Shown: in pieces, positions 25,401 to 39,369 of the stretch
Numbering within the stretch: the stretch's first letter is position 1
Layout: each line of letters opens with the position of its first letter
Source of the DNA: Sphagnum compactum
Lineage: Eukaryota > Bryophyta > Sphagnopsida > Sphagnales
Reading direction: 5' to 3'
DNA length: 64,000 nt
Assembly: GCA_965153455.1 (NCBI GenBank)
Contig: OZ234501.1
Location: forward strand, 11,346,001 to 11,410,000
The notes under the pieces: model-generated
What the model saw: the letters and a program-made list of their open reading frames with translations, nothing else
The model's database searches: none
Told to the model about the DNA's origin: nothing
Translations under genes and position numbers: made by a program

Positions 25401-28400
25401 TTGACAAAGTACATAATTTGGGTGCAATGTTAGCATTCATACCTTCATAGTTGTCGCATAATGTTTTAGCATAATACTAGCAAAATCATTAGTGAGGGTA
25501 TGTAAAACACGTGAAATACATAATGTTGCACTTGCTCCCATATCATCTATACCGCCTTGATTAACATTATTTGAACAATCAGTCAGTTTTGCATAAGCAA
25601 CCCTGAATCCTTCACCCCCTTATTAACATGTGTACCAACATGCTCTGTTGCAATTGCAAAGGTTGATGGTATAAGGTCCTGCATCTCACTCTTCTATAGG
25701 GACCCACTTAACGGTATATTTCCTTCCACAATTGGCACATTGGTGCTCAACTTTTCCACCAAGGTCCCCATGTTGCACTTGAGATCTTTGTGCATGTTAA
25801 TCAACATGTTCATGCATGTTTATAACTGCCTTATATTAGCTAAATTCTCATCATGCTTTACATCCATTTTTTTTTACCATGTCATAAAACCTTCCACCTT
25901 ACCAGCAAGATCTTGCACATATCTAACATTAGTGTCCTATATTCAATGTAACCTTTAAATTAATTACAATATCATTGGCCCAAATTTTGAAATATGGTCT
26001 TATAAAGGTGACTTCAATTATCATGTTGCATAACTTTAAATGATTATATGAGTTGAAATAACCCAACAACATGATTGCATTATTAAATTCCAAAAACATC
26101 AATTGAAAACTACAAGTTATATAACAACATTGATGCATGGTAGAACTTTGGTGCATTGTAGTGAGTTTCACCCTAAATGTAATGTTTTGGCTTGGCAAGC
26201 TCACACTCCCACTTGGCAACTTTCCCAACAATGGTTGTTGTCCATGTACTAATGCCTATATACATCAGTAACCCACATAGTTACAATATATTTATACCTT
26301 TAAAATTGAGAGCTACAAAAATTCAAGAGAATAAACATAGTTTTTCACAAGGTCCAAGCACGTATTTGCTTCATATGTCATGAGCATCCACTTATAATAC
26401 AAGCCTTTTTTTGCATTGGTCCACCACAACAGTTTTAGATACATTTTGTACTTTAGCTTAGGCATTACTTAAGTGCTCTTGGGATGTGATAAGTTTTGGT
26501 GAAGCCTAGTACTTACATAATGTTTCCCATACTACCACTAGATAGATTGTTGGCCTTGAACCCCCTACCCCAACGCCAATTTGCATCTTTAATGTGCAAC
26601 CAAGAAAACACACATCTAAAAGTTTATTCAAATTTACACCATGGCCCAAAACCCCATATTGTCTTTGTGGATCAACATCCACATCCTTCATTTCATTTTA
26701 AGGATTCTTTTGACTGTAATCCGCATATGTTCATAACTTAAACCTAGTGCTGTATATTCAAATTTTGATTCCAAGATCTCCTTCACCTTCTGCAACTTCT
26801 CAACGCCTTGATGATCGATGGGTTTCACCATGTCTAATTGTCTAATTGTTTGGGTTTTTAGGACAACAAGCCATTGGTGTTGACTTGGGACCAATGGACA
26901 CCCTTCATTGTTAACAATAATCACTATTTTTTGTAGATGTTCTTCGTGTGTTGTTACAAGTTGCATCCTTACTTTCTTTGCAATAGTTTGTTTTGCATGC
27001 AGACTTCATTGCTCCGCATATGCTTCAACTCAACAATGGTACAACTAACATACCTTGTTCAAGTCCTTGAACCTAATGTTGATCTTCATTTTCCTGCCAA
27101 TTGGAGCTGCTATCCCTTGGGTTTGGAGCATATCCATACTATGAGTACCCTCCTTCTTATAGGAAATATGATTCCTCTTGTTCCATGTTTGGATATCTAA
27201 CAGTTACAGGACATTGTGGTGCATATGTGGCCCATAAGGGCAACTAGGAGCCAAGGGTCGAAGTGGTTGGTAGCTTCCGGCCATGTCATTTGATGGTAGA
27301 AACCCGGCCCCTATAACGTTCCTATGTTGCTCTACACCTTGCAGTCCCCATGCCCCACAAGCAAAGCCAACATCAACAACTATTAAACAAATTCCAGACT
27401 TTTGACATAGAATACTAGGGAACCTTATGACCAAAATCACTTATTATGTAGAAGAACATATAAGCACATTTTCTCACATAACACACTTGACAAAAAAAAT
27501 TGTTGCATCCTTCAAACTATTAAATATGGGTTAAATTAACTTGCCTTCACTACAAGCATGCAAATCTACATTTCTCCTAGATGTTCCATGGCAACCAAAA
27601 TATGTGGACTATAGAAGCTAAAACACATGACCTAGTAAGTTCAATTACCCAACATATGTATACCACATTTTGAACAATCACGATGCATTCTTGCAGAGAA
27701 ATGAATGTAGTAAACATTACCATGCTAGTTGTAGACCTTATTGGAAGGTTCATAGGTTCCTTTCATGGACATTTGGAACCTACAAAAACATTGTCGTCAT
27801 TACTATCACCAATCCCTTCATCCAGGAGGGGACAATACTCTTCATCAAGGTGTTCTAGTTCATCTTCAAAATCCTCCCCAAGCAAAGCTAGGTCATCTAT
27901 GTCATCTCCTTCCATCAAGTTCGGCATTTGGGTGGCCATCAGGCAAACATTTCGTCATGGGGGTCCAATGGGTTTGCTAAGAAGCTGCAAGAAAGGATTT
28001 TTTTAATGCAAGTTTTGCCGATATAACCTTCATGAAACTATACAATGAAACAACTCGTTATGATGTTAGCTTTATAATGCATATTAGAAACAAATACAAA
28101 TAACCTCAATAGATGCAATTAATCAAGAGTGTTCATCCCCACTAGTGTTTTAACATTCTTAAACATAGTTTCTAGTAGATACATTGTCTTCAATAGTTGC
28201 TTCTAACATTCACACACTATTCAAAAGGTTACAGGGACAAGCCATGTAAATATGTTAAACCACCATCAAACTATTGTAGCAATTTGAAATACACATTAGG
28301 GTCACCTTACTTATGTGCACTCTATAAAGTAGCTACCAACATTTCATTATTTTTTGCAATCATGCGTCAATGAAGTTTTTTATACATGTTTTCGCACTCC

Positions 28401-28490
28401 TCTTCAACACCCTCTTGTTGTACTTGCTCAACGTCCTCTGCTTGCACCTGGTTACTTGAACAATCAATCCTCCCCATAACCATGAGTCAT
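25400..28490 (-). pseudogene. Remnant of a CACTA/Spm-type transposon ORF (probable)
   Basis: Coding-like pieces occur on the minus strand with many stops and shifts. They are an ORF from about 28487 with a Gln/Glu-rich stretch; an acidic piece at about 27985-27760 following a good TTTCTTGCAG acceptor (GDDIDDLALLGEDFEDELEH); a piece at 26966-26506 with NNEGCPLVPSQ and KEILESKFEY; and a coiled-coil-like piece at 25960-25690. The 26966-26506 piece resembles the plant Ptta/En/Spm transposase family pattern (a Gly-x-Pro block followed by a W/I-x-K-F block), and a downstream coiled coil is usual there. The assignment is by pattern only, and terminal CACTA repeats were not found. Alternatives are an unrelated decayed host gene. 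Confidence 0.35.
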
Positions 28491-31400
28491 CCCCCATAAA
28501 CCCTAAATAATGTTAACAAAAACCTTAAACTTTAAGGAGTACGGAAGGTGTTTGCACACTACGGTGACCTTATATGGACATCACAATGGAAGTTTTTCAT
28601 GTACTCCTTAAGTACAAGAAAATAAATAAAATAAGATACATTGAAATAATTTAAAAAGGGGACTCACTTATCTAAACTTATCATAATCAACCTTTCAAAA
28701 ATGAAAAAATCAAATCAAAATCATGGATAGCCAATAAGTGATGGACTTTTGAATTTTGCCCACATTTTTTGTCACACATGCAAAATTCATGAATATGGAC
28801 TTTTATTTTAAATTTGTTAATCGTATGTGTTTGAAACTTTGGGGCATTGGATGAACTCAGTTTAAGAAACTAAAGATCCATTGAATGAATGGAATGTGAT
28901 TTTAATTTATTATGTTTTGGACTTTTTAAATTTCCAAAAATTGTAATTATTTTAAAAGTTTTTTTAAGCATTTAAAAAAATTATTTTGAGAAATTTTTAT
29001 ATGTCTTATAACATCATGATTTGAAATTGAAAATGGAAAAAAAAGTTATTTTCAATATCATCTAAATATTCATATTTTAAGCCAATTTTCAACTACATTA
29101 GAAAATGACTTTGAAAAGGGACTATAATCTACCGAAATTGTGACACCCTAATGTGCTTTTGCCGCGGACTAAAAAGTCTAAGCTTGTAGGAAAAGTGATT
29201 GAAACCTAACAACATGTGTAATCGCAATAAACACGAATTTTTACAAGGAGAAAAAACTAGCACGTGAATAGAAGTCAATCACTCTTGCCACGTGACAAGT
29301 TTAGTTAGTAGCTTCTAAAGAAACAAACATGTAAGTGATGGAAGAAAGTATAAGTGAGGGAGAAATGATTTGTGCATTTAGCAATAATAGAGATAATAAA
29401 AGAGCATTAGGTTCATGCAAAAGGTGGAAACGCAAAAAGAGAAGCAGAACATTAGAACAATGTTGCACACATTACTCACCTGTACACAAATGGTTTCTGA
29501 ATTTGAATCCTTCATTTGTGAAATTTGGCCAATGTCAAGTGGGATACACTAACACCACATGATCCAAAAGTCAACTAAATCGTGATCGTTTATTATATTG
29601 CAAATTGGTTACCGAACAAACACTAACCATAGTTGTATTAAACACAACCCATTGAAGCCATGGGCTATTAGGGTTTACATGTAACAAATATATTTTTTGA
29701 ATGTTGAAGAATCCTAGCCTTTGGATCGCCTTCACAATGTTCTGAAATTAAATAACCTAAATAAATAAATACTTTCATAAGAAGGTCAATATATTGTACA
29801 ATTCAAATGTTCATATTATTGAACATAAATATGGAAACCCACATTATGTTTTGTGGATTACTTAATAAATTGTGATTACAAATTACATAAATTTCCTGCC
29901 AACAACCTTCAATTGTCCCTCCCTCGTAGTTATTTCAAGCGCATTATCATGTTGCCATTTGTTTTCTATTATGATTTGGTGAGATAAATCCTCAATTACA
30001 CCAAACTTGAAGCAAAAGTAGGGTTGTCTACATGTTACGCCTATAGGTGCTTGGAATTATGTATTAAGTTGTAGCTAATCTAAGATAATTGTAAGCACCA
30101 CTCACTAGTTCATGGGCATTAGTTAGAGAATGTGTCAAATGAACTAGACTGAAATGAGTTAGAATCCTTGCTCAACCTGCACATTTAGAGAGTTTTGGGC
30201 ATTAAAGGCATAAAGTAGTGACCAGCTCCTGGTCTATTCACCAACAGATGACCATAAGCCTTTGTCTTTCAGCTACTCATGACATATGCTACTAGTAAAA
30301 AATATTGACCCAATATAATACAATTTGTAGTTAATCGAATCTCATAAACCAGAATTGGGAACTTAAGTTGGAAACCCAACTTAAGGACACAAATGGGTCT
30401 AGACAGTAATTTGAAGCACATAATTCCAAGTTCATAATAAGCTAAAGGACACACTCACTATATCACATGCTCACTATATCACTCATTAACATTTGGCATA
30501 TAAAATCCACCACCTAAATTTGAATCAGGGTCATTTGAACTACCATGATCATCTAATGAATTTTTCTCTTGAAGATTAGTAATATTTTGATTGTCTTCTT
30601 CATCTTCGTGATCCACATTCAAGTCCTTTTCATCCCATACACACACATTGTAAACTTCAATGTCATGGATTCACAATTAACCACATCAAACATTTAAACT
30701 TAACTTCAATGACAACAACATGTGGGTGGATCTTTCCATGTCCATACCTTGACCTTGACCAATTAGCAGGTTGCCAACATTTGGATCCCACTCTTCATTA
30801 GGTCCCACATAGACATTAACAACACTCCCTTGTGCCATGTCTACTGGTGAGCTTATTTATTCAACAACTACATTATCTCCAACCACTCACTGAGACCAGG
30901 GGCCTTTGTTGCAAGCTTGTAGCATGCTACATCACCACCTTCATATGCACATATGAAATGTTGGTAAAACCTAAAAACTTATGAAAAGTTTGACCTTGCA
31001 ATTTGGAAAGGAGTAAACATCAAAAGATTGCTTAGTAAGTTGAAAGTGTAACCAAAATAAAAAAGTTTTGGAACATAATCCTTTTAGTTGTAATTTAATG
31101 TAGTTGTCCAAATTTTCAATTTTGATTTAACATGACCTCCATTGGTAGATATTGAACTTATGATTGTTTACATAATATGTTATGCGAATCAATTTTATAA
31201 TACATAATGTCTTCCATTAGAGATTCTAAACTTTGGTAACAAAAATTGTCAAACAAGATTAGTGTATTGATGTAGTTTTTTTGTTTATAGGTCCATAAAC
31301 GTTAAAGGACGCATAAATAATTCACAAAATATAAACCTTACTATGGGACAAATAAAAAATTGACAAACACAAGGACAATAAAGAGGTTCATAACATTAAA

Positions 31401-34400
31401 AATAAATAAATAAATAGGTTAATATTATACAATCAAAAGGCAAAAAAAAAATCATAATAAAAAGCATTTAAAAAATCCAAAAAACAAAAAACATTACTAA
31501 TGCATGTTCACCTCATTCACATCAATTACACAAACAATAACAAGAAAAAAATTAAATGTTGTCAAAGCAAAAACAAGACACAAGACAACCGCATAAACTT
31601 CACATGAAAGTCACCATGGCCCAAACCACTTTGGAAGGAACTACTGTTGCTTTAATATATTCCAGAGATCGACAAAAAATTAACACTTTCCTAAAACTCC
31701 CCAAAGTGGAGGTCCCAAGAATTATAAGTTTAAAGTTTTTGCACGATTTGCTCTAAATATGGATGATGGACATTCTAAAGTTAAATATTGTAGCCCTTGA
31801 ATTTAGATATTTCCAACATTGTAACAAACTTGATTATCAAACATGATTTGTCCCCAAATTAGGTGTTAAACAAGGGTGAGACAAAATTTCCACCCCCGTT
31901 GTTATTTTCAAATAGCCATGTAATTTTTCATCATCAAGTCCATAGCCCCACCACATTATAATTTGCATCCAAGCCTTTCTATTGAGTTAAAGAACATGCC
32001 TTTCAAAAATGTTTTGTGACCCTAAATGACATTCTAAACATTTGGAACTCCGAAGGAGCCCCAATTCCCAATAGGAAGTTCACCATGAAAGTCTTGGGGT
32101 GCCTTTCCTTAATTGTAACACACTTTTCATATTGTATGGAAATGCATTTCACTTCATGAAGGTCACATCAGAGATCTTGGATTATCACTTTGCTTGATTT
32201 GAAAGGCCTTGGCTTGATTTCATCCCAAGAAGGACATGTCCTTAATAATATTAGGAGTTGGTCGAGTACTTGAATTAAGGTTACTATATACGTTGTGAAT
32301 GAAATAATTTTGAAGGGTTGGTTTTTTTCATCATAATCAAGGAATAAACCTTCATATTTTACTACTACTTTAAATTGATCAAGAAAGCTTGATCAAAATT
32401 TACAAAAGTTGATTAAAGTTACAAGAAAACATATATCAAATTTTGAACTAAACTTCTTAGTACAAAATTTGTCAATGCAATGTATATATTAATATATTCA
32501 TAGTTTCAAATTACTCATTTTCTTTAAAGAACAACTCTTTGTTGATTAAAGTGTTCATCTTTAGTTTAAGAAAAATATAGATGGTGAAAACTTGGAAATA
32601 TTTTTATTTGCAAACGTGATTCAATGCCCATGAGATGTAACAATTGAATCACTTTGGTAGCCCCAAAAAACTAGGATGAAAGTAGATGTAAAAGATCAAC
32701 AAATTTCATCATAGAATTGTTGTATATTGAAAATGTTAAGTTTAATGATCAAAGATGAAATAATTCTAAAAGATAATGTGCATTAATTTTCAAATTTCAC
32801 ATTATTTCAAAATTTGGTTGGTTGTTAATAGGTTTTATATATGCAAGCAATTGTGAAATTTATTCTTTGTAATGTGAACATTTGTTTCAAGTATATGTCA
32901 AATATATTTTAACAAAGAGAAAATATAATACTTGTTTGATGTCATCTTTGAATGTATGATGATCTTTGTATCATAACTTAGGACGTATTTATTTTTAAAA
33001 TTTTCAAAATCTGAAAACAAATTTGCAACCCATATTGGCTATTCAATTTTAATTGTATTTGTTACCTATTTTTATTATATTAAAGTTTTCAAATTTTGTA
33101 TTCAAATTACGATAAACTCAACAAAAGCCACAATAATTTCATAATGAAACTTAAACGCTTTGAATATACTTTCTTGTGTTTAAATCAAAAAATGTCATTT
33201 AAAAACTAGAGTTTGAGATGCCACCTCTTTTTCTTTACTTTGCCATGTTGTTACCCCATGCTACCAAGTTGGAGTCACATTTATATTCAATTGGGATGTT
33301 TTTGGGGTTCCAAAATTAGTCGTGTGTAAATACATGTTGCTTATCAAATTCACTATTAAGTTTTAATTATATGAAACACCCTATTTATATATGTATAGTT
33401 GAGGTGATTGAAAGATGTTTGTGAAGTTTGTAATCTTGGGACTTGTTATACAATTTTCATCCTTTTCTTTAATTGGAAGCAATTAAAAAGTGCACACCAA
33501 GTTTCAATAATTCTATAGTTATCAAAATAAGGAATTACCATCAATGTCACTTGATAAGCCTACGCACACATTAAATTGGGCTTTTTACTCACTCATTTGT
33601 TTTAGCAATTTTAAAAACTTGACATGTTGAATTTTCAACTTGAATAAGAAATGAAAAGGTATGAATCATATTCAATTTAACAACTAGTATTCATCTTTTA
33701 TGTGTATATTATGTACTTGTGTCCTTATTCCAAAAAAACTCAAATAATTTCTACATATTTAGCCTTTGTGCTTTAGGCTTTCCAAACTTATAACTTCGAC
33801 AAGGGGTTACAATCTTTAAATCTTTGAAATAATGTTTTTAAATATTTGTATTGTATGCAATGTTACCTAATAACACATACAATACAAAGATTGACCCCCT
33901 TAAGTGTGTTTTGACCCCTTCCAAGCTTATTGCTTTTCATTGAAGTCATGTAGTAAGGCCCGATCCAAGGTGTTGACATGCATTTCAACATTTAAACCTT
34001 ATAATAACTCATGAAATTTCAAGTGTTAACTCACTTTATTTTTTATGAGACCATGCACATAAAATGTTGCATGACTAAAGATAGGAATAAGAATGAAACT
34101 TTGGTTTAGTTGTATGTAAGTACCATTAAAATTAGCAATGTGTCAAAATGGCATGTTGTAGCTTAAGTAAGCAAAAGAGTAAGTAAAAAAATGAAGATTT
34201 TTTCTATTGAGTCTCATCAAAGTTTAGACACTAGGATTGGGAGAAAGGAATTAATTGGCTAGTTGAAATTGATAGATATTATGAAAAAGGAAATTGTAAC
34301 TTAAGAAGGGTCCAAACCTATGAGGTTTGATTTTTAATTAAATCCATATTAGCACATAGGTAGGTAAATTACACAAAATAGGATCACCCACATGCTTAAA

Positions 34401-36099
34401 GCTTGGTTTTAATGTGGGTTATACTCAATGGGAAGCTTGTCAAATGTGTTTTTAGAAAGATTTCACCTTATGGGGATCACTCACTAAATACACATAAATT
34501 TGCTCTTGTGAATTTTTCCATAATCAAAATGACATATAAGTTTTTTGTGACATGGGTTAATTACACAAAAAACTTATAGCAAAGCTTACTAATAAACTAA
34601 CAATTCATGAAATCGTGAAAGGGAGAATGAACCCAAAGCTCCACTCACAACCCATAAATATTTAATATGAGGAATGGATGAATTATCAACCCCATTCATT
34701 TACATTTATTACACATCATAATTCATCAACTTCAAGCCCATAAATTATGCCATAGATTAACCTTTTAGAATTAAAATCCTTTTCTGTATGAATCATTAAA
34801 TTATTTCAAATTTATTTTCCTAGGATTTAGTTAAGTTCAAGTAATTGGTTTTTACTATTGCTTAAGCCAAAGTAGTTAATTAAATAATTCATGAGTTCAA
34901 GCCCCTAGGGTCAATGCATGGTTGAATTGCTCATTTTTGGTAGATAGACATTCTATACAAGTCGCTAGTAAGTTTTAAAAAGTAGTTGAATGGACATGAT
35001 TGTTAATTTCTAAGATTCCATTATTATAATCTTTGACTACAAAATGCTCGCCCACTCAAAAAAAACTCCTAAACCTAGGTCAAAGCCTATATTGAAAGTT
35101 GTTGATATCACTTGTTATGTTGAATGCTACTTGGAAATCCTAAAAGAAAATCCCATAAAATCTAGATGAATGAACACCAAAAAAAATAAATTTAAACACA
35201 TGTTCATTAAGCACAAATGTTTTGAGAAAAACAAATCATTTAAAAATGATTTTTGAAAATAAGGTTTAATTTTGACCCTTCAAAAGTTCATAACTACCAT
35301 TAAAGTTTTTTTAAACGATTTCAAACCTAATTTCATTATTTCGTTTTTCAAGGCATATTTAATCAATATAAATAATTTGGAATGAAATTTAATATGAATT
35401 CTTCAATTTATTAACAATCCAATCATTTGACCAATCCATATTCTTGAATTTCAAAAGTCCATTACTAATAATGAATGCATTATTTTTAAAACATAATAAT
35501 ATAAATGCATTTATAATCATCATGTTAATGTATTATAAATTATCAATTGATCATGTTGAAATTACATTATTCATCACAAGCATTTAAACATAATGTAAAA
35601 ATGACCATTGTGACACCAAAAGCGAACCACTCAACCATTGTGCATTCATTCCCTAGTCAAAAAATTCTCAATGGTCATAAGGACAATTATTTATTTCCTG
35701 TATTCATCCATCTTTCTACCCATAAATTGTGAGTAATCTTATTTACAAATTCCATTTTTATTGACCCATTTTGGTGTTACAAAATCTAAACCATCTACAA
35801 CCCCTTTTATCTCCCAAAATAAAATTATAATCCACATAAGTACAAACCCATATTTTTTCCTGCAATATAAAATTGTTCTCACATATAAGTATAAACCCAT
35901 TTTTTTCTTACAGGAAACTAAAAAATCCCATGCATAAAAGTGCCCACTGGCTAAGAATCTCTAAGTTAAAAAGGGGTTTCATTTTCTTTCAATCATTTGA
36001 ACGCAAGGTTTTCCTTAAATCTTTTGTTGGGTGAATTTTCACCACTTGATGCACCTAAAAAAATCCAGTGCAACTCATATAAAAGGACTTTTCATGAAA

Positions 36100-36320
36100 A
36101 AAAAATAAAATGCAAAAATCACTTGATGCCCAAGAATTGTTTTTTTTTCTGAAATCACCATATTTAGACAATAGGTTTGAGCAGGTTACCAAAATATAAC
36201 ATGATTCTTTTAATTTTATAATTTTTCCTCTTTGATCTGTAACCCTAAATTGGCTAATTCCCCATTGTGAATGATGACCCAATGTGGCTAGTAGCTACAT
36301 CACAAAATTGACCCCAAAAA
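36100..36320. repeat. Interspersed repeat family, copy 1
   Basis: This shares with copies near 37430, 37640, 45790 and 55640 an order of motifs: CACCATATTT, GTTACC, a TTGGCTA word, GATGA.. and a terminal GCTACATCACAAAATTG followed by an A-rich tail. It is non-coding and the class is unknown; the A-rich end would fit a SINE or an LTR fragment. Confidence 0.6.
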
Positions 36321-37429
36321 AAAAAACCTTTGGTTGAGCACTAATAATAACTGACAAGTGTGTTAATTAGGGTTTAGGGTATGGGATATCACACTTTTCC
36401 AAGTGTTTGCAAAACAAGATAGCTTTGTCCCCCCCCTTCACATAAACTCAAGATTATCTCTATAGGATTGATTGATATTTGATTTTGAGTATTCCATTTC
36501 AACAAATGATATATTCTCTCAATTTTCATCAGATTCAAAAATAAAATAAAATAAATTCTGAATTTTCCTTCGAAAAAAATTATGTCTGAATTTTCCTTCA
36601 AAATTTTTTTTTTCTGAATTTTGTTTTGAAAATTTCAACATTTCTGAAAATAATATATAATTAGTGTTGAGTCTTTAGTCTTTATATTACAGAAAAAGCC
36701 AAAAATAAATAAAAATTGAAAATCAAGTGATTTTTGTGGGTTGCCAAAAGTGGAAAAAGAGAAAAAATTGTTAGATTTTTATATTTGGTTTTTAGTAGGT
36801 TATATTAGCTTTACCATTCGGGCATCTTCTTGGCTCATTTTTTTTTCCCCCTTTGTTTTTGCCCCCATTTTTCACTTTGGTAGTACAAATAAAAAATTGC
36901 TACATCCTATAATTGAGGTGGGAAAAAAAAATGCCACCTAATTTTGCACTACTTAGGCACACCGCACCACTAAGCTCTAAGGGCAAGCAATCAATAATAA
37001 TGTCTAAAACATTTTTAGAAATTTTGGCATTCTGAGCATCTGATTTTGAGAAAAGTCAACATTTATTGAGAATAATTTAATTACCACCAAAATGGTAAAG
37101 GTGGTGCCATAGCCAAAAATATAGAAAGATGATTAAAGATTTGTATTTCATTTGGCATATGGCATATAGGTACCACATTGGCCCCTATCAAAAAAGTTCT
37201 TAAAAACAAAACCTTAGCCCCAGCCATCCATAATCAGATTTAGCTCATGATCTCCTCCTCATTTTACCCTTTAGAGTCTCTTGCCAACATGTATTTTTGT
37301 CATACTTGGGTTTTGTCTTGTTCTCTAAATTTATTTTTTGGGGATTGGACTGTAGAAGTGAGTTTTTTTTCCTTGGTGATTTTTTTTCAAAATTGTTAAA
37401 AATCAGTGTTTTTAGGTTTTTGAGAATTT

Positions 37430-37600
37430 AAAAAAATCGTCAGATTATGCATCAAGTTCCATTAGTTAGCCAACAACATAGAAAGAAATAGAAAAACATT
37501 TTTACTTTCATATTTAGTTTTTAGCCAACATTGGTTAAATTGTCTTATGGGTGATAGCAACTCGTGCCACATTACAAAATTGGAAAAAAACATTGATGTG
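37430..37600. repeat. Interspersed repeat family, copy 2
   Basis: The motif order is ATCGTCAGAT, AGCCAACAACATAG, TTTAGCCAACATTGG, GTCTTATGGGTGATAGCAACTC, then CCACATTACAAAATTGG and an A run. It is closest to the copy at 45790-46085, which shares ATCGTCAGAT and AGCCAACAATATAG. Confidence 0.6.
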
Positions 37601-37639
37601 AATGACTACTTTGTTCAATAATGACAAATGCAATAGGGA

Positions 37640-37925
37640 ACAATGTAGATCAGCCTTCTTTTTGGTGTGAGATTTTGCACTACTATGAAATCTCTGAATG
37701 TTTTCAGCTACAACATCAATGATTTTTAAAATTTGAAAAAAAAAAAATTTGAAAAGAAAACTGGAATTTTTTCTTTTTAAATCACCATATTTCTATACAT
37801 TTTTCAAATAGGTAACCAAAGATATATATATAATTCCATGTTTTTAATAACCAAAGTTGACAAAATCAACCTATGGACGATGACCACATAAGCTACATCA
37901 CAAAATTGGAAAAAAAAAACATTGG
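37640..37925. repeat. Interspersed repeat family, copy 3
   Basis: It begins with a TGTGAGATTTTGCACT word shared with the copy at 55640 (TGTGAGATTTCGCACT). It ends with CTATGGACGATGACCAC, GCTACATCACAAAATTGG and a poly(A) run. Confidence 0.65.
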
Positions 37926-37954
37926 AATGGATATTTAAATTTATACTAAATGGT

Positions 37955-38016
37955 CATATGCCTATGTGCCATGGTCATTTGTGACTAGTTTTACGGCCAT
38001 GGCACATAGGCATATG
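37955..38016. repeat. Perfect 20 bp inverted repeat with 22 nt loop
   Basis: The left arm CATATGCCTATGTGCCATGG (37955-37974) is exactly complementary to the right arm at 37997-38016. A hairpin is possible on either strand. No gene surrounds it. Confidence 0.95.
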
Positions 38017-38395
38017 CAAATACAATATGAACATTATATAGTCTTTAACATCTACATAAAACTTTATGGGCTGAAGATCCGTAATTATCATCTATTATCA
38101 ATTTCCCAAAATTTTGAAAAAAAATTAAGATTTTTTAAAGGGATAACAATGATATAAGAATCCCAATATTTTTGAGCAAATCTATCCTTGGGTGGTATTG
38201 TTAGACTATAAGGAATTTTCATACTAACAATTGAATTTTTTAGTCATAAATGTGATATGTGATTGTAAATTCTCTTAATGATTTTAGACAAGTCTCATAA
38301 AATTTTAGTTGCAAAAAAATAACATGACACCTAATTTGTTTATTGTTTACAATTTTACGTCATTTGGGACCAAAGAGTCCATTAGACAAAAGATA

Positions 38396-39355
38396 AATCA
38401 TGGAGGACATATTGTCCTTTGGTACTGGCAGCATGCCTCAAACTTGGCCAGGGCGACCATGTTCGTAGTCTGCATGAGCTCAATGAGAGTGCTAGTGTGG
38501 ATGAGGGGCAGGGCTAAACAAAAGCGTTCCCTAACTTTCTGTGTATTTGGACAGACAAGGAGCAAGTGCTCTTTGTCCTCTACCTTCCCCAAGTCGCAAC
38601 CTCGACAAAGCCTCTCTGCGTATGGCACCCCCTTCCACGCACCTAGCACTACCTCAAGCTGCATGTTGCCACACCGAAACCGGGCCAGAGCTTTCTGCAG
38701 CTAAAGACAGCTAATGTTACACAAGCAACTTTCGCTTTTGTATGACATACCCTTGAAGCGCAAATATCTTATTTGCACGCCCCTCCCAATCTCACGGTTG
38801 GTAAAAAACTTTTCAATGAAAACCAACCGCATATTATCCTTCACCCTTTTTACACTCAACATTTTGTGGGGAAAACCTGGAGGGGGTGGGGCCCCAGCCT
38901 CCTGGTTGGTCGGGCTTCCCGCCGCAAATCTAGCACCATCTGGCTACACTAATTGTAGCGAGGCCAACTCAGCCATCCGAGCTCCCACCTGTACATTGTG
39001 CGCATTGCACCAAAGTACTTGGCTCTCCGCCCAGCCTCTCACCCCTGCTAGACAGGTTGGATGTATGTGCGTTGTCCCAGGAGCTGTTCCCAACGGCAAT
39101 TGAACAGTCCCCGCCTGCAATGCATGGGCCGCTGCAGGCTCCTCAACCTGCAGCGCATGGGCCGTTATAGGCTAAGGCGCCGTTTCCAACAATGGTTGAA
39201 TTGGAGGCAGAAAACCTGCCACCTCTTGGGGCTGATTCTTGAGTATCCATTTTTTCACGGATCCAACCCAACATTTCTTTCCCACAGTAAGCATAGCGAG
39301 TTGGGCTTCCCATGCCTTTACCAAGATGCGGTCTTTAGTGACCATGCTCACAAAT
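38396..39355 (-). pseudogene. LINE-like reverse transcriptase C-terminal fragment
   Basis: The minus strand reads as almost continuous coding sequence. The end has a Cys-His cluster, LCRGCDL followed by EDKEHLLLVCP, of the kind found after the RT domain in plant non-LTR elements and their relatives. Upstream are FIEKFFTNREIGRGVQIR and a Pro/Ala-rich linker. In-frame stops occur near 39175, 38945 and 38703. The RT core itself is not present. The right end stops abruptly against the decayed gag of the second gypsy copy. No clear poly(A) tail follows the stop. Confidence 0.55.
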
Positions 39356-39369
39356 GAATCGCAGCTATC

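Larger units (their letters stand above)
28500..38300. other. Gene-poor AT-rich spacer with repeats
   Basis: No intact gene is seen. Weak coding-like pieces on the minus strand lie at 30540-30840 (acidic, with GPNEEWDPN and an Asp/Glu-rich run) and 31900-32120; both are interrupted and unassigned. A perfect 13 bp inverted repeat lies at 33845-33857/33876-33888. Positions 36100-37925 contain three copies of an interspersed repeat described separately. Confidence 0.5.
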
